The translations under genes were made by a program, and so were the position numbers. Below are positions 43,575 through 55,622 of a stretch of 64,000 nucleotides of DNA, piece after piece. Every line of letters starts with the position of its first letter. Positions within the stretch are counted from its first letter, which is position 1. This DNA is from JAEULH01 sp034382075 (GTDB lineage Bacteria; Pseudomonadota; Alphaproteobacteria; Rhodospirillales; Defluviicoccaceae), in the NCBI GenBank assembly GCA_034382075.1, contig JAXMOZ010000001.1, positions 1 through 64,000 on the forward strand. Direction: 5' to 3'. The notes under the pieces are model-generated. The model was given only the letters and a program-made list of their open reading frames with translations, was not told the DNA's origin and did not search any database.

Positions 43575-45053
43575 ATGAGCCGAAACCGCTTCGCCTTTGC
43601 CCTGATCCTGGCGCTGATCGCCCCGCTCGCCGCCTGCTCGGTCAACCCCGCGACCGGGGAGCGCAGCTTCACCGGCTTCATGTCGCCGGAGGACGAAAAG
43701 CGGGTGGGCGCCGAGCAGCACCCGCAGCTCGTTCAGCGCTTCGGCGGCGAGTACGGCGACGCCGGGCTGGAAGCGTACGTGCAGAAGGTCGGCGCCAGCG
43801 TCGCCGCCTACACCGAGGTGCCCGACCTCGACTACAGCTTCACCGTCCTCGACGACGAGATGATCAACGCCTTCGCCCTGCCCGGAGGCTATGTCCACAT
43901 CACCCGCGGCCTGCTGGCCCTGGCCGACAACGAGGCGGAAATGGCGAGCGTGCTCGGCCACGAGCTCGGGCATATCACCGCCCGCCACGCCGCCCAGCGT
44001 TACAGCCAGTCGGTGGCGGCGAACATCGGCGTCGGCCTGCTCGGCGTGCTGGGCGCGGTCGCCGGGCTCCCGACCGGCACCGCCGACATCGCCGGCCTCG
44101 GCGCCCAGGTCTATCTGCAGAGCTACTCCCGCGATCAGGAGCTGGAGGCCGACCAGCTCGGCATCCGCTACATGGCCAGGGCCGGCTACGACCCCGCGGC
44201 GATGGCAAGCTTTTTCCGCAAGCTCGACGCCTACACCCAGTTGCAGGCGGCACTCTTGGGCGCGCCGGACTCCGGTGAGCGGCTGAACATCATGGCGTCG
44301 CATCCCCGCACCGCCGACCGGGCGGCCCAGGCGGTTGAACTGGCCGCGGCACAGCACGTGATCGACGGCAGGCTGGACCGCCGCCGCTACCTCGCGGCCA
44401 TCGACGGGCTGCTCTATGGCGACTCACCACAGCAGGGGGTGCGGCGCGGGCGCAGCTTCGTCCATCCCGAGCTCGGCATCGGCTTCGAGGTTCCCCCGGG
44501 CTTCGTGATGTTCAACAGCCCGAACCAGGTCACCGGGCGCGGCGCCGGCGGGGCGCTGATGGTCTTCGACTCACCCGGCGGCGAGGCCGCCCGCTCGGCC
44601 GGCAGCATGACCCGCTACGTCGGCTCGGTCGGCAACGCCAACATCAGGTTCGGCAACGTCCAGCCGTTGGAGGTGAATGGCATGGAGGCCGCGACCGGAG
44701 CGACCAGGGTCAATACCCGCGGCGGCCCCATGGACGTGCGGATGGTCGCGATCCGCGAGCGGCCCGAGCGCATCTACCGCTTTCTGTTCCTGACGCCGCC
44801 GGCGATGACCGAGCGGCTGGGGACCGAGCTCCAGCGCACCACCTACAGCTTTCGGCGGCTTTCGCCGGACGAGGCGGCGGCGATCCGGCCGCTCAGGATC
44901 CAGGTGGTTACCGTCGGCCAGGGCGACACGGCGCAGTCCCTGGCGTCGCGGATGGCGACGCCGCTGCCGCTGGAGACGTTCCAGGCGATCAACGGCCTCG
45001 GCTCGGGCGAACGCCTGCAGCCGGGCCGCGAGGTGAAAATCATCAGGGAATAG
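43575..45053 (+). CDS. M48 family lipoprotein metalloprotease with LysM domain (BepA-like)
   Basis: A 492 aa lipoprotein: signal peptide with lipobox LAAC (Cys21). The zinc protease domain (about residues 35-260) has HELGH (His129-His133) and a downstream acidic ligand in QELEADQLGIRYM. The C-terminal region ends in a LysM-type domain (about 445-492, VVTVGQGDTAQSLASRM ... REVKIIRE), suggesting peptidoglycan binding. BepA-type relatives degrade or assist misassembled outer-membrane proteins. The ATG at 43575 is chosen for the signal peptide. Confidence 0.88.
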   Translation: MSRNRFAFALILALIAPLAACSVNPATGERSFTGFMSPEDEKRVGAEQHPQLVQRFGGEYGDAGLEAYVQKVGASVAAYTEVPDLDYSFTVLDDEMINAFALPGGYVHITRGLLALADNEAEMASVLGHELGHITARHAAQRYSQSVAANIGVGLLGVLGAVAGLPTGTADIAGLGAQVYLQSYSRDQELEADQLGIRYMARAGYDPAAMASFFRKLDAYTQLQAALLGAPDSGERLNIMASHPRTADRAAQAVELAAAQHVIDGRLDRRRYLAAIDGLLYGDSPQQGVRRGRSFVHPELGIGFEVPPGFVMFNSPNQVTGRGAGGALMVFDSPGGEAARSAGSMTRYVGSVGNANIRFGNVQPLEVNGMEAATGATRVNTRGGPMDVRMVAIRERPERIYRFLFLTPPAMTERLGTELQRTTYSFRRLSPDEAAAIRPLRIQVVTVGQGDTAQSLASRMATPLPLETFQAINGLGSGERLQPGREVKIIRE

Positions 45054-45154
45054 GACTCGGGCCGCTGTCCGGCGCCGCCCTGGTCTTGGGTTCCTGACGT
45101 TGCGTCGCCGGCGGGTCGGGTCAGGCCCGGCCCGCCGCGCCGTTCGCGGGTGAT

Positions 45155-45967
45155 CTACGCTGAGACGTCCATGGCCTCGTGGATCTTGGCGATCGCGGCC
45201 GGGTCGAGGTTGAGCCGGGACGCCAGCGTCTTCAGGTAGTCGCGCTCGGCGTCGGTGTCGACGCTGATGGCGAGCAGCGACGCGGCGTAGACCTGGGCCG
45301 CCACCTCCGGGCTCTTCACCTCGCGGACCAGCGCGTCCACGTCCAGAGGCTTCTGCATCTCCGAGATGACGAAGGCCTGCTCCTCTTCGTTGCCGCCGTT
45401 CTCCTTGATCGCGCCGAGGATGCGGCTGACCTCGCTGCCGTCGATCTCGCCGTCGGCCTTGGCGGCGTTGATCATGGCCTTCACCGCAAGCTTGGCGGTG
45501 TCCTGGACCTCCGCTTCCTCCTCCGGCGTCTGCGGGTCGCGCAGGCCGATGCGCGGCTCGGCGGCAGCGTCCTCCAGGGACGGAGCGGTGGCACCGGCGG
45601 AGCGGGACTTCAGCGCCGAGAAGGCGAGGCTGCCGAGCAACGCCAGCAGGCCGGCGCCGGCGGCGCCCTTGTAGGCGCCCTTGCGGCCGCTGAGCAGCGT
45701 GCCGGCGAGCACCGCCAGGCCGCCGAGCGCGGCCGGGTTGCCGCTCTGGATCTGCCGGCCGGCGGTGCCGATCCACTTTTCCGCGGTGCCGGCGATCCCG
45801 CCGAGCCCGCCGCGGTTCTGCGCCATGAGGTCCTTGAACACCTGCGCCAGCGAACCGTCGCCGCCAGCCAGCCCCTTCGGGCCCATGGCGTGGCCGAGGC
45901 GCTCGTCGGTCTTGTTCGTCATCCCCGATTGCATGATCCGTCCCAACAGGTCCCGTGCGTCGAACAT
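45155..45967 (-). CDS. DUF533 / TerB-like protein
   Basis: A 270 aa protein. The N-terminal MFDARDLLGRIMQSG and the central hydrophobic Gly-rich segment LLSGRKGAYKGAAGAGLLALL are typical of DUF533 (YebE-like) proteins. The C-terminal 130 residues form a TerB-like helical domain with acidic motif INAAKADGEIDGSEVSRIL. The function is unknown; YebE relatives respond to envelope stress in E. coli. A GGGGAG ribosome site 8 bases upstream sets the ATG at 45967. Confidence 0.82.
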   Translation of the reverse strand: MFDARDLLGRIMQSGMTNKTDERLGHAMGPKGLAGGDGSLAQVFKDLMAQNRGGLGGIAGTAEKWIGTAGRQIQSGNPAALGGLAVLAGTLLSGRKGAYKGAAGAGLLALLGSLAFSALKSRSAGATAPSLEDAAAEPRIGLRDPQTPEEEAEVQDTAKLAVKAMINAAKADGEIDGSEVSRILGAIKENGGNEEEQAFVISEMQKPLDVDALVREVKSPEVAAQVYAASLLAISVDTDAERDYLKTLASRLNLDPAAIAKIHEAMDVSA

Positions 45968-46129
45968 CCTTTGTCTCCCCTTCCGGGCTTTGGTTAGCCG
46001 CCGTGAGCGCAAGGTGGCCTGCGGGTCGGTCGGTCGCAAGCCGTGCTGCCACGCGGTTACGCGCCGGCGCGGCCGGGGGATCAGTCGCGCCGCCGCCGCT
46101 GTCGATGCTGCAGCGCAGCGCGGTTGGTC

Positions 46130-46158
46130 TTGACCCTGCCTGCCGCGGGTCATAGGCT
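46130..46158 (+). promoter_or_regulatory. Weak promoter candidate for glgB
   Basis: TTGACC (46130-46135) and TAGGCT (46153-46158) are spaced 17 bases apart, 45 bases before the glgB ATG. The -10 box is poor, so this is only a candidate. Confidence 0.3.
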
Positions 46159-46202
46159 CATCGGCCTCCTCATCCCCGGGATCAAGACAAGAACAACAAG
46201 GG

Positions 46203-49649
<3,447 letters not shown>

Positions 49650-49744
49650 GGAGAAACTGGCGGAGGGAAGGGACCCCGAGACGAACCTTCTCTGCTTTGA
49701 TTTTCTTGGGCAGCTGGGGGCGTTGTGCACCGTTCTTGATGACT

Positions 49745-50149
49745 TCAGGAGCCGATGTCTTCCGGCTCGCTGACGATGATCCCGACGGCATCCGCGTGAC
49801 GGATCAGTCGCCGATCGAACGTGTAGAATGTTCCGGCTTCGCGGCAGGCGGCGACGTGCAGGGCGTCGGCAAAATCCATGTCGCGAGATGACAGGTCGAG
49901 GGCGAAAGCGACCTGCTCGGCATCCTCGGTGATGACGTTCGGTAAGCCTGCCAAGCGGCGGAGCGCTCCGGCCACGTCATGCCGCGAAAATCCATACGCA
50001 CTGTGCAGAACCCAGGCGGTTTCCAACACGACCATCTTGGCGACCCACACCTGCGCCGATCGCGCGAAAAGCTCGGCGGCGCGCTTGCCCTGGCCTGCGT
50101 CATCGGCAACGATGAGCCGCACCAGCACGTTGGTGTCGACCGCGATCAC
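49745..50149 (-). CDS. vapC: PIN-domain toxin, VapC-like
   Basis: A 134 aa PIN-domain ribonuclease toxin. Acidic active-site residues are visible in MIAVDTNVLVRLI (Asp5), VVLETAWVL (Glu) and MDFADALHVAAC (Asp), with FYTFDRRLIRHA near the end. VapC toxins cleave specific RNAs such as tRNAs. The ATG overlaps the antitoxin stop (50146-50149), the normal antitoxin-toxin order. Confidence 0.88.
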   Translation of the reverse strand: MIAVDTNVLVRLIVADDAGQGKRAAELFARSAQVWVAKMVVLETAWVLHSAYGFSRHDVAGALRRLAGLPNVITEDAEQVAFALDLSSRDMDFADALHVAACREAGTFYTFDRRLIRHADAVGIIVSEPEDIGS

Positions 50150-50406
50150 CCGGTGCGCCCGCCCTCGCGCACGGCGGCGGCGATTGCCGCGTCCATCTCT
50201 TCAATCGACTTCGGCGGACCGGCATAGCGCAGGGAGCCAGCAACCTCATCGAGGCGAACGGGCGGAAACGGCTTGCGCGGCCGCAAGAGCAGCCCCTCCG
50301 GCACCTCTTCGACGACGAACTCGTCGCCCTCGCCCCAACGGTGGGCGTTGCGCAACGCGGCCGGAAGGACCAGTTGGCCTTTGCTCGACAGCCGGATGAC
50401 ATGCAT
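50146..50406 (-). CDS. vapB: AbrB/SpoVT-type antitoxin, VapB-like
   Basis: An 86 aa antitoxin with an N-terminal swapped-hairpin AbrB domain: IRLSSKGQLVLPAALRN then GDEFVVEEVPEGLLLRP. The C-terminal part (KSIEEMDAAIAAAVREG) would bind the PIN toxin. The gene pair is expected to be autoregulated from the upstream gap 50407-50560, in which no operator was identified. Confidence 0.87.
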   Translation of the reverse strand: MHVIRLSSKGQLVLPAALRNAHRWGEGDEFVVEEVPEGLLLRPRKPFPPVRLDEVAGSLRYAGPPKSIEEMDAAIAAAVREGGRTG

Positions 50407-50764
50407 TGGACGACCTTCGCAGCGCTCGACGAGTAAGACAGTATCTTACGTCGCGAGCGGGCGCCGTGCAACCGGCTTCCAGACCGCGTCGCGCAGACCC
50501 GGCTCTCAATGTCGTAGAGCAGGACCGCTTCTCCGGTTGCATTCGCCCCACCCAATTGCACTATCGGGCTCGACTGGGTGAGGACACCGTCAACATTTGA
50601 GTTGCCAAGAAACACAGGCCGAGGACTAAGCTGGCGTAGTACCCAGCCTCTCCGCTAAGCCAATTTGAACAACGCGTGTTTTCGGCGCTACGATAGCAGG
50701 CGAGATTTTCCCGACAGGTGACCGACCCGAGACTGCCGGCCGGAGAGTAACCATGCCCGGTACA

Positions 50765-51528
50765 AAACGTCACCCATGTGAATGTGATGGGCGCGTACGC
50801 CTCTTTCCTGGTCTGTGTGATGCACTGGCGGAGGCAGTTCATGTCGGTCTCGCCGGTCCAGTAGAATTCCGGCAAGGGGCGCTTGGCGCCGAAGAAGTTG
50901 GTCTCGGCGTAACCGGGCATCTTCAGCCAGTAGATGCCGCGCATGTACTCCCGCCAGCCGATGATCTGGCGGATGAAGCCCTCGGCGGCGTTCAGCGGGA
51001 CGCGGCCGTTGCGATATTCGGCATGGACGCGCCGGCAGACCGCGCGCGGATCGAGGAGACCGATGTTCAGATACACACTGATCACCGCGTGATAGAGCGT
51101 CTTCTCGCCCTGCGTCATCGCATCCTGATAGCCGCCGAAGAGCGGCAGAGCCGTCGCCGCGAACTGGTCGAAAGCGTGCTCGGCATCGGCAGGCGTGACG
51201 GCAAACCAGAGGGCTCGATGTCGCCGAAATGCGCGCCGAAGCGGCCGCGGACGAGGTCGATGACGTCGCAGGTGATCGGATCGGGCGCGAAGCGTGCCGG
51301 TTCAGGCGGATGCATTCCGTCCGGGCAAGGGCCGGCGGTTGTCGGCGTCCAGGTTCCAGGTCCCGCCGCACGGCTCGCCAAGGTCGTCAACGAGCAAGCC
51401 CGACTTTCGGCGCATTGGGGCGAGCGTGCTGGGACCACCTCCCTACCCGACGGACCAAAGGCGAGCTTGACTTCGCCCGGTGGGCCGGAGGCCGAAAGAG
51501 CCTGCGGATGGAGTATTTCTATCGCGAG
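50765..51528 (-). pseudogene. Broken cryptochrome/photolyase-family gene with frameshifts and an internal inversion
   Basis: Remnant of a (6-4)-photolyase/PhrB-like gene. On the minus strand pieces read MRRKSGLLVDDLGEPCGGTW (from 51415), MHPPEPARFAPDPITCDVID, then AAEGFIRQIIGWREYMRGIY and LPEFYWTGETDMNCLRQ. They sit in different frames, with breaks near 51322, 51206 and 50790. The preceding family segment, ARWAGGRKSLRMEYFYRE, is present but on the plus strand at 51460-51528, so this piece has been inverted. About 110 N-terminal and 150 C-terminal residues of the roughly 510 aa family are missing. It sits between tRNA-Ser and VapBC, an accessory-type location. Confidence 0.8.
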
Positions 51529-51628
51529 AAGCGCCTCGCCAAGCGGCGCGGCCGTTGCGGGTAGAATCGCAGGTACCGACGGACCCGCTGCAGTAAGCAG
51601 CCGAGAATGCTAGACAATTTTGCAGTAG

Positions 51629-51720
51629 TGGCGGAGGGGGTGGGATTCGAACCCACGGTACCCGGCAAAGGGTACAACGGTTTTCGAGACCGTCCCGATC
51701 GGCCGCTCCGGCACCCCTCC
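51629..51720 (-). tRNA. tRNA-Ser (anticodon CGA)
   Basis: Read on the minus strand from 51720: acceptor stem GGAGGGG pairing with CCCCTCC, anticodon arm ACGGT-CTCGAAA-ACCGT with anticodon CGA (reads UCG), a long variable arm typical of class II Ser tRNAs, and the T loop GGTTCGAATCC. The 3' CCA is encoded (51629-51631). Length 92 with CCA. Confidence 0.95.
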
Positions 51721-51975
51721 GCGCAGCGACCATGGCACGCCCGGCGCTGAAGGCGCGACCCTAATCAATGCCGGGCAGCGCCGCAAGAGGCGCCCCAGGT
51801 CACGCTTTTGGGCGCGCTTGCGCGCGGCGCCGGGACGGGAGGAGGGCGCGCCCTCCGGGCGCGAGGCCACGGCGGCGACAGGCTGGCGTGAACGGTCCGG
51901 GACCTCGGCTCGACGGCGAGGGCGGTACCGCGCGGCTGGCGGCGGCTACGGGCGGCCGCCGCAAAGCGAGGCTCC

Positions 51976-52755
51976 CTACAGCAGGAACTGCTCCTTGATG
52001 ATCCGCTCCTCGAGGTTGTGCTCGGGGTCGAACAGCAGGGTGAGCACGACGCTGCGGTCCTCGCGGATGAGGACGCGGACCACGTCGCGGACCTCGGTGT
52101 AGTCGGCGACGGCGCTGGCCGGCCGGCTCGCCGGCGACAGCACGGTAACCGTCACGGTCGAATCGTGGGGCAGAATGGCGCCCCGCCACTGCCGCGGCCG
52201 AAACACGCTGATCGGGGTCAGCGCCAGCACGTGGGCGCCGAGCGGCAGGATCGGGCCGTCGAGGGAGACGTTGTAGGCGGTGCTCCCGGCCGGCGTCGCC
52301 AACAGCACGCCGTCGCAAATCATCTCCGCCATCCGCACCACGCCGTCGACCTCGATCCTGAGCTTGGCGGCGAAGCGGGTCTCGCGCAGCAGCGACACCT
52401 CGTTGATGGCCAAGGCCTCGTGGCGCGCGCCGTGGATGTCGACCGCGGTCATGCGCAGCGGGTTCAGGCCGATGGGCTCGGCCTTGGCCACCCGCCGGAT
52501 GAGATCGTCCTCGCTGAAGGTGTTCATCAGAAAGCCGACCGAGCCGCGGTTCATCCCGAAGATCGGGATCTTCCGGTCCATGTAGCGGTGCAGCGTTTCC
52601 AGCATGAAGCCGTCGCCGCCCAGCGCCACGATGACGTCGGCCTCCTCCGGCGGAACCGAGGGATAGGCCCGGCTCAGCCGCCCGAGCGCGCTTTTGGCCT
52701 CGTCGTGGCCGGAGGCGACGAAGGCGACCGCGGGCGGGGAGGCGGACGAAGCCAT
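51976..52755 (-). CDS. nadK: NAD kinase
   Basis: Phosphorylates NAD to NADP with ATP or polyphosphate; 259 aa. The family motif is VIVALGGDGFMLETLHRYM, followed by GMNRGSVGFLMN and the Gly-rich CDGVLLATPAGSTAYNVSLDGP. The C terminus HNLEERIIKEQFL is normal. The 255 bases between this gene and the tRNA hold no convincing gene. Confidence 0.95.
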   Translation of the reverse strand: MASSASPPAVAFVASGHDEAKSALGRLSRAYPSVPPEEADVIVALGGDGFMLETLHRYMDRKIPIFGMNRGSVGFLMNTFSEDDLIRRVAKAEPIGLNPLRMTAVDIHGARHEALAINEVSLLRETRFAAKLRIEVDGVVRMAEMICDGVLLATPAGSTAYNVSLDGPILPLGAHVLALTPISVFRPRQWRGAILPHDSTVTVTVLSPASRPASAVADYTEVRDVVRVLIREDRSVVLTLLFDPEHNLEERIIKEQFLL

Positions 52756-52800
52756 GGTCGGGCGATCTTTGCGGGGGCGAACGAGTGGCGACAGCGGTGG

Positions 52801-52847
52801 CAGTACTGGGGCGGCAGTATTAGGGCGGCTTATTGGGGCGGCAGTAT
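52801..52847 (+). repeat. Short tandem repeat, 13-14 base units
   Basis: Units CAGTACTGGGGCGG, CAGTATTAGGGCGG, CTTATTGGGGCGG and a partial CAGTAT follow one another. It lies in the divergent spacer between nadK and the glutamine amidotransferase gene, 45 bases from the nadK start, so it may hold protein-binding sites or be a simple expansion. Confidence 0.7.
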
Positions 52848-52982
52848 AGCCATCGCCGTCCCCGCCGCCAGCGCGAACGGCCCTGGCCTTGGCGGGTGAC
52901 GCCGGCGGAAGGCTCGGCCGCTACTGGTTTGCGCGGCGCGGCCGTTGACAGCGGCCACGGCCGCGTGCGAGCACGCCGGACG

Positions 52983-53693
52983 ATGAAGACAAGGTCCGCC
53001 GTCGCCATTCGCCACGTCGCCTTCGAGGACCTCGGCAGCTTCGCTCCGGTGCTGGACGCGGCCGGCTATGCCGTCGGCTATCTCGAGGCTGCCGACGGCC
53101 TTCCCTTGCCGGCGTCGGCGGAGGATGCGGACCTGCTGGTCATCCTCGGCGGCCCGATCGGCGCCTATGAGGACGACGCCTATCCGTTCCTCATGGACGA
53201 GCTTCGCCTGGTGGAACGCCGGCTCGCCTCGGGCCGGCCGCTCCTCGGCATCTGCCTTGGCGCCCAGCTCATCGCCCGCGCCATGGGTGCTTCGGTCTAT
53301 CCCGGTCCGGTGAAGGAGATCGGCTGGTCGCCGGTCCGGCTGACGGCGGCAGGCGCAAGCTCCTGCCTGCGCCACCTCGGCGCGGGCGCGCCGGTCCTGC
53401 ACTGGCACGGCGACACCTTCGACCTGCCTCAGGGCGCGACCCGGCTTGCCTCGAGCGAGCACTACGAGAACCAGGCCTTCTCCTGCGGCGAAACGCTCCT
53501 GGCGCTGCAGTTCCACCTGGAGGTGGAGCCGCCGCGGCTGGAGCGCTGGTTCGTCGGCCACGCCGCCGAGATCGCCGCCACCGCCGGCATCGACGTTCCC
53601 GGCCTGCGCCGCGACAGCCGCATCCACGGGCCTTCGCTTGCCGCGGCGGCGGCGAAAGTGCTTGCCGAATGGCTGGGCCGGGGGCAAGCCTGA
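52983..53693 (+). CDS. Class I glutamine amidotransferase-like protein
   Basis: A stand-alone GATase1 domain, 236 aa. The nucleophile is Cys91 in LLGICLGAQLIARAMG; the His and Glu partners are in LLALQFHLEVEPPRLERW. VILGGPIGAYEDDAYPFL is the typical oxyanion-side block. Similar proteins are annotated as GMP-synthase-like, but no synthetase domain or partner is nearby, so the acceptor is unknown. The ATG at 52983 is the natural start. Confidence 0.88.
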   Translation: MKTRSAVAIRHVAFEDLGSFAPVLDAAGYAVGYLEAADGLPLPASAEDADLLVILGGPIGAYEDDAYPFLMDELRLVERRLASGRPLLGICLGAQLIARAMGASVYPGPVKEIGWSPVRLTAAGASSCLRHLGAGAPVLHWHGDTFDLPQGATRLASSEHYENQAFSCGETLLALQFHLEVEPPRLERWFVGHAAEIAATAGIDVPGLRRDSRIHGPSLAAAAAKVLAEWLGRGQA

Positions 53694-53774
53694 GCCCCCG
53701 GTCGCCGGCATCTCGCCGCGGTCCCGGCCGACCTTCGGCCGGCGCGACCCTTGTCCAACCTGGCCAGCGCTGCG

Positions 53775-55622
53775 ATGCGCCTGCTGCGCGCGACTGTTCC
53801 GCTCCTTCGCCTCCTGCCCGTGCTCGTTCTGCCGGCGTGCGGGCTGCCCCAGGCCGTGGGCTTGAGCCCCGATCGGCCATCGGCGTCGACGACCGATCCG
53901 GAGGCGATCGCTTACTCGGTCGAGATCGATGCCGCCGATGACGCCGCGCTCGGCCGGCGGCTGCGCGGCCTGCTCGAGCGCAGCTCGCAGCTCATCGCGC
54001 TGAAGGACCGGCCGCCGTTCACCGCCGTCGGCCTGAAGCGGCGCATCGACGGCGACATCGAGCGGTTCCAGGAGGTGCTTCGCTCCGAGGGCCACTACCG
54101 GGCGAGCGTCCAGGCCCGGGTGGCCCGCGAGCAGACCCCGCCGGGGGTGAGGCTGACCGTCGATCCCGGCCCGCTGTTCCGGCTGGAGAGCTTCACCGTC
54201 GGCTATGGTGCGGCGGACGGCGCGGCCACCGCGCCGATGCCCGAGCGGAAGGATCTCGGCGTCGAGCTCGAGACGGTGGCGCGGGCGCCGGTGGTGATCG
54301 CCGGCGAGAAGGCGGCGCTGCGCTTCCTCGCCAACCGCGGGCATCCGCTGGCGGAGGTCGCCGACCGGAAGATCATCGTCGACCACGCGACCGAGACCAT
54401 GCGGGTCCACCTCGACGTCGATCCCGGCCCCAAGGCGCGCTTCGGCGCGGTGTCGGTGGCGGGGCTCGAAGGCGTGGAGGAGGACTACGTCCGGGTGCTG
54501 ATCCCCTGGCGCCAGGGCGATCTCTACGACCAGCGGCTGGTCGATCGCTACCGCACCCGGCTGCTGCGCACCGGCCTGTTCTCTGCCGTCGCCATCGACC
54601 GGGGCGAAGCCTTGGCCGGCGGCGACGCCCTGCCGGTGGAGACCCGGCTGGTCGAGGGCAAGCAGCGCTCGGTCGGCTTCGGCGTTCGCTACTCGACCGG
54701 CGAGGGACCTGCGGTGAAGGTCTTCTGGGAGCACCGAAACCTGTTCGGCCGCAACGAGGACCTGGGCGTCGCCGTCGAAGTCGGCGCCATTGAGCAGTCG
54801 GCGGAGGTGCGCTTCGTCCGGCCGGACTTCCGCCTTCCAGAGCAGGACCTGTTCGTCGACGCCGTCGCCACCCGCACCAACAGCACGGCGTTCAACGAAC
54901 TCAGCCTGGAGACGAGCGCCGGACTGGAGCGGCCGCTTGGCGAAGACTGGAGGGGGTCGCTCGCGACCTCGCTGGAGTGGGCCAGGCTCAAAGACCAGGA
55001 GGGCAGCAGAACCTCGACGCTGGCGGGCCTCCCCGCCTGGCTCTACTACGACGGCGCCAACGATCTCTACAACCCGACCAAGGGGGTGCGCCTGCGCCTG
55101 GACGCGACGCCCTACGCCGGCTGGTTCGACAAGACCGTCGGCTTTGTCGTCAGTGAGGCGACCGGGTCGGCCTACGTGCCCCTCGACCAGGCCCGACGCT
55201 TCGTCGTCGCCGGACGGTTGCGCGCCGGCTCCATCGCCGGCCAGCCCAGGGACGACGTGCCCGCCAACAAGCGCTTCTACGCCGGCGGCGGCGACTCCAT
55301 TCGCGGCTACAAGTTTCAGGAGGTGGGCCCCATCGACGACGACAACGACCCGCTCGGCGGCCGCTCGCTGTTCGAAACCAGCCTCGAGCTGCGCACGCGG
55401 GTCTGGGGCAACCTCGGCGTGGTCTCGTTCGTCGAGGGCGGCAACGTCTACGAGGCGGAGTATCCGGACTTCGCCGATCCGCCGCGCTGGGCGGCCGGCG
55501 GCGGCTTGCGCTACTTCACCCCCATCGGCCCGGTACGCCTGGACATCGCCTTCCCGCTGAACCGGCGCGACGACATCGACGATCCGTACCAGTTCTATAT
55601 CGCCCTCGGTGAGGCGTTCTGA
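53775..55622 (+). CDS. tamA: Outer-membrane translocation and assembly module TamA
   Basis: Omp85-family beta-barrel, 615 aa. An N-terminal signal sequence with hydrophobic stretch LLRLLPVLVLPACG (a lipobox-like LPAC is present) is followed by three POTRA domains (about 40-300) and a 16-strand-type barrel. The barrel has the family motif RFYAGGGDSIRGYKFQEVG and ends RLDIAFPLNRRDDIDDPYQF. The ATG at 53775 is preferred over a TTG 24 bases earlier. It is coupled to tamB by TGATG. Confidence 0.93.
   Translation: MRLLRATVPLLRLLPVLVLPACGLPQAVGLSPDRPSASTTDPEAIAYSVEIDAADDAALGRRLRGLLERSSQLIALKDRPPFTAVGLKRRIDGDIERFQEVLRSEGHYRASVQARVAREQTPPGVRLTVDPGPLFRLESFTVGYGAADGAATAPMPERKDLGVELETVARAPVVIAGEKAALRFLANRGHPLAEVADRKIIVDHATETMRVHLDVDPGPKARFGAVSVAGLEGVEEDYVRVLIPWRQGDLYDQRLVDRYRTRLLRTGLFSAVAIDRGEALAGGDALPVETRLVEGKQRSVGFGVRYSTGEGPAVKVFWEHRNLFGRNEDLGVAVEVGAIEQSAEVRFVRPDFRLPEQDLFVDAVATRTNSTAFNELSLETSAGLERPLGEDWRGSLATSLEWARLKDQEGSRTSTLAGLPAWLYYDGANDLYNPTKGVRLRLDATPYAGWFDKTVGFVVSEATGSAYVPLDQARRFVVAGRLRAGSIAGQPRDDVPANKRFYAGGGDSIRGYKFQEVGPIDDDNDPLGGRSLFETSLELRTRVWGNLGVVSFVEGGNVYEAEYPDFADPPRWAAGGGLRYFTPIGPVRLDIAFPLNRRDDIDDPYQFYIALGEAF

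Noticed and set aside
50561..51118. Intact 185-aa protein in place of the photolyase remnant
   Set aside because: Only the middle matches the family and the reading frame continues into unrelated sequence after a frameshift; the flanking family segments lie in other frames or on the other strand.
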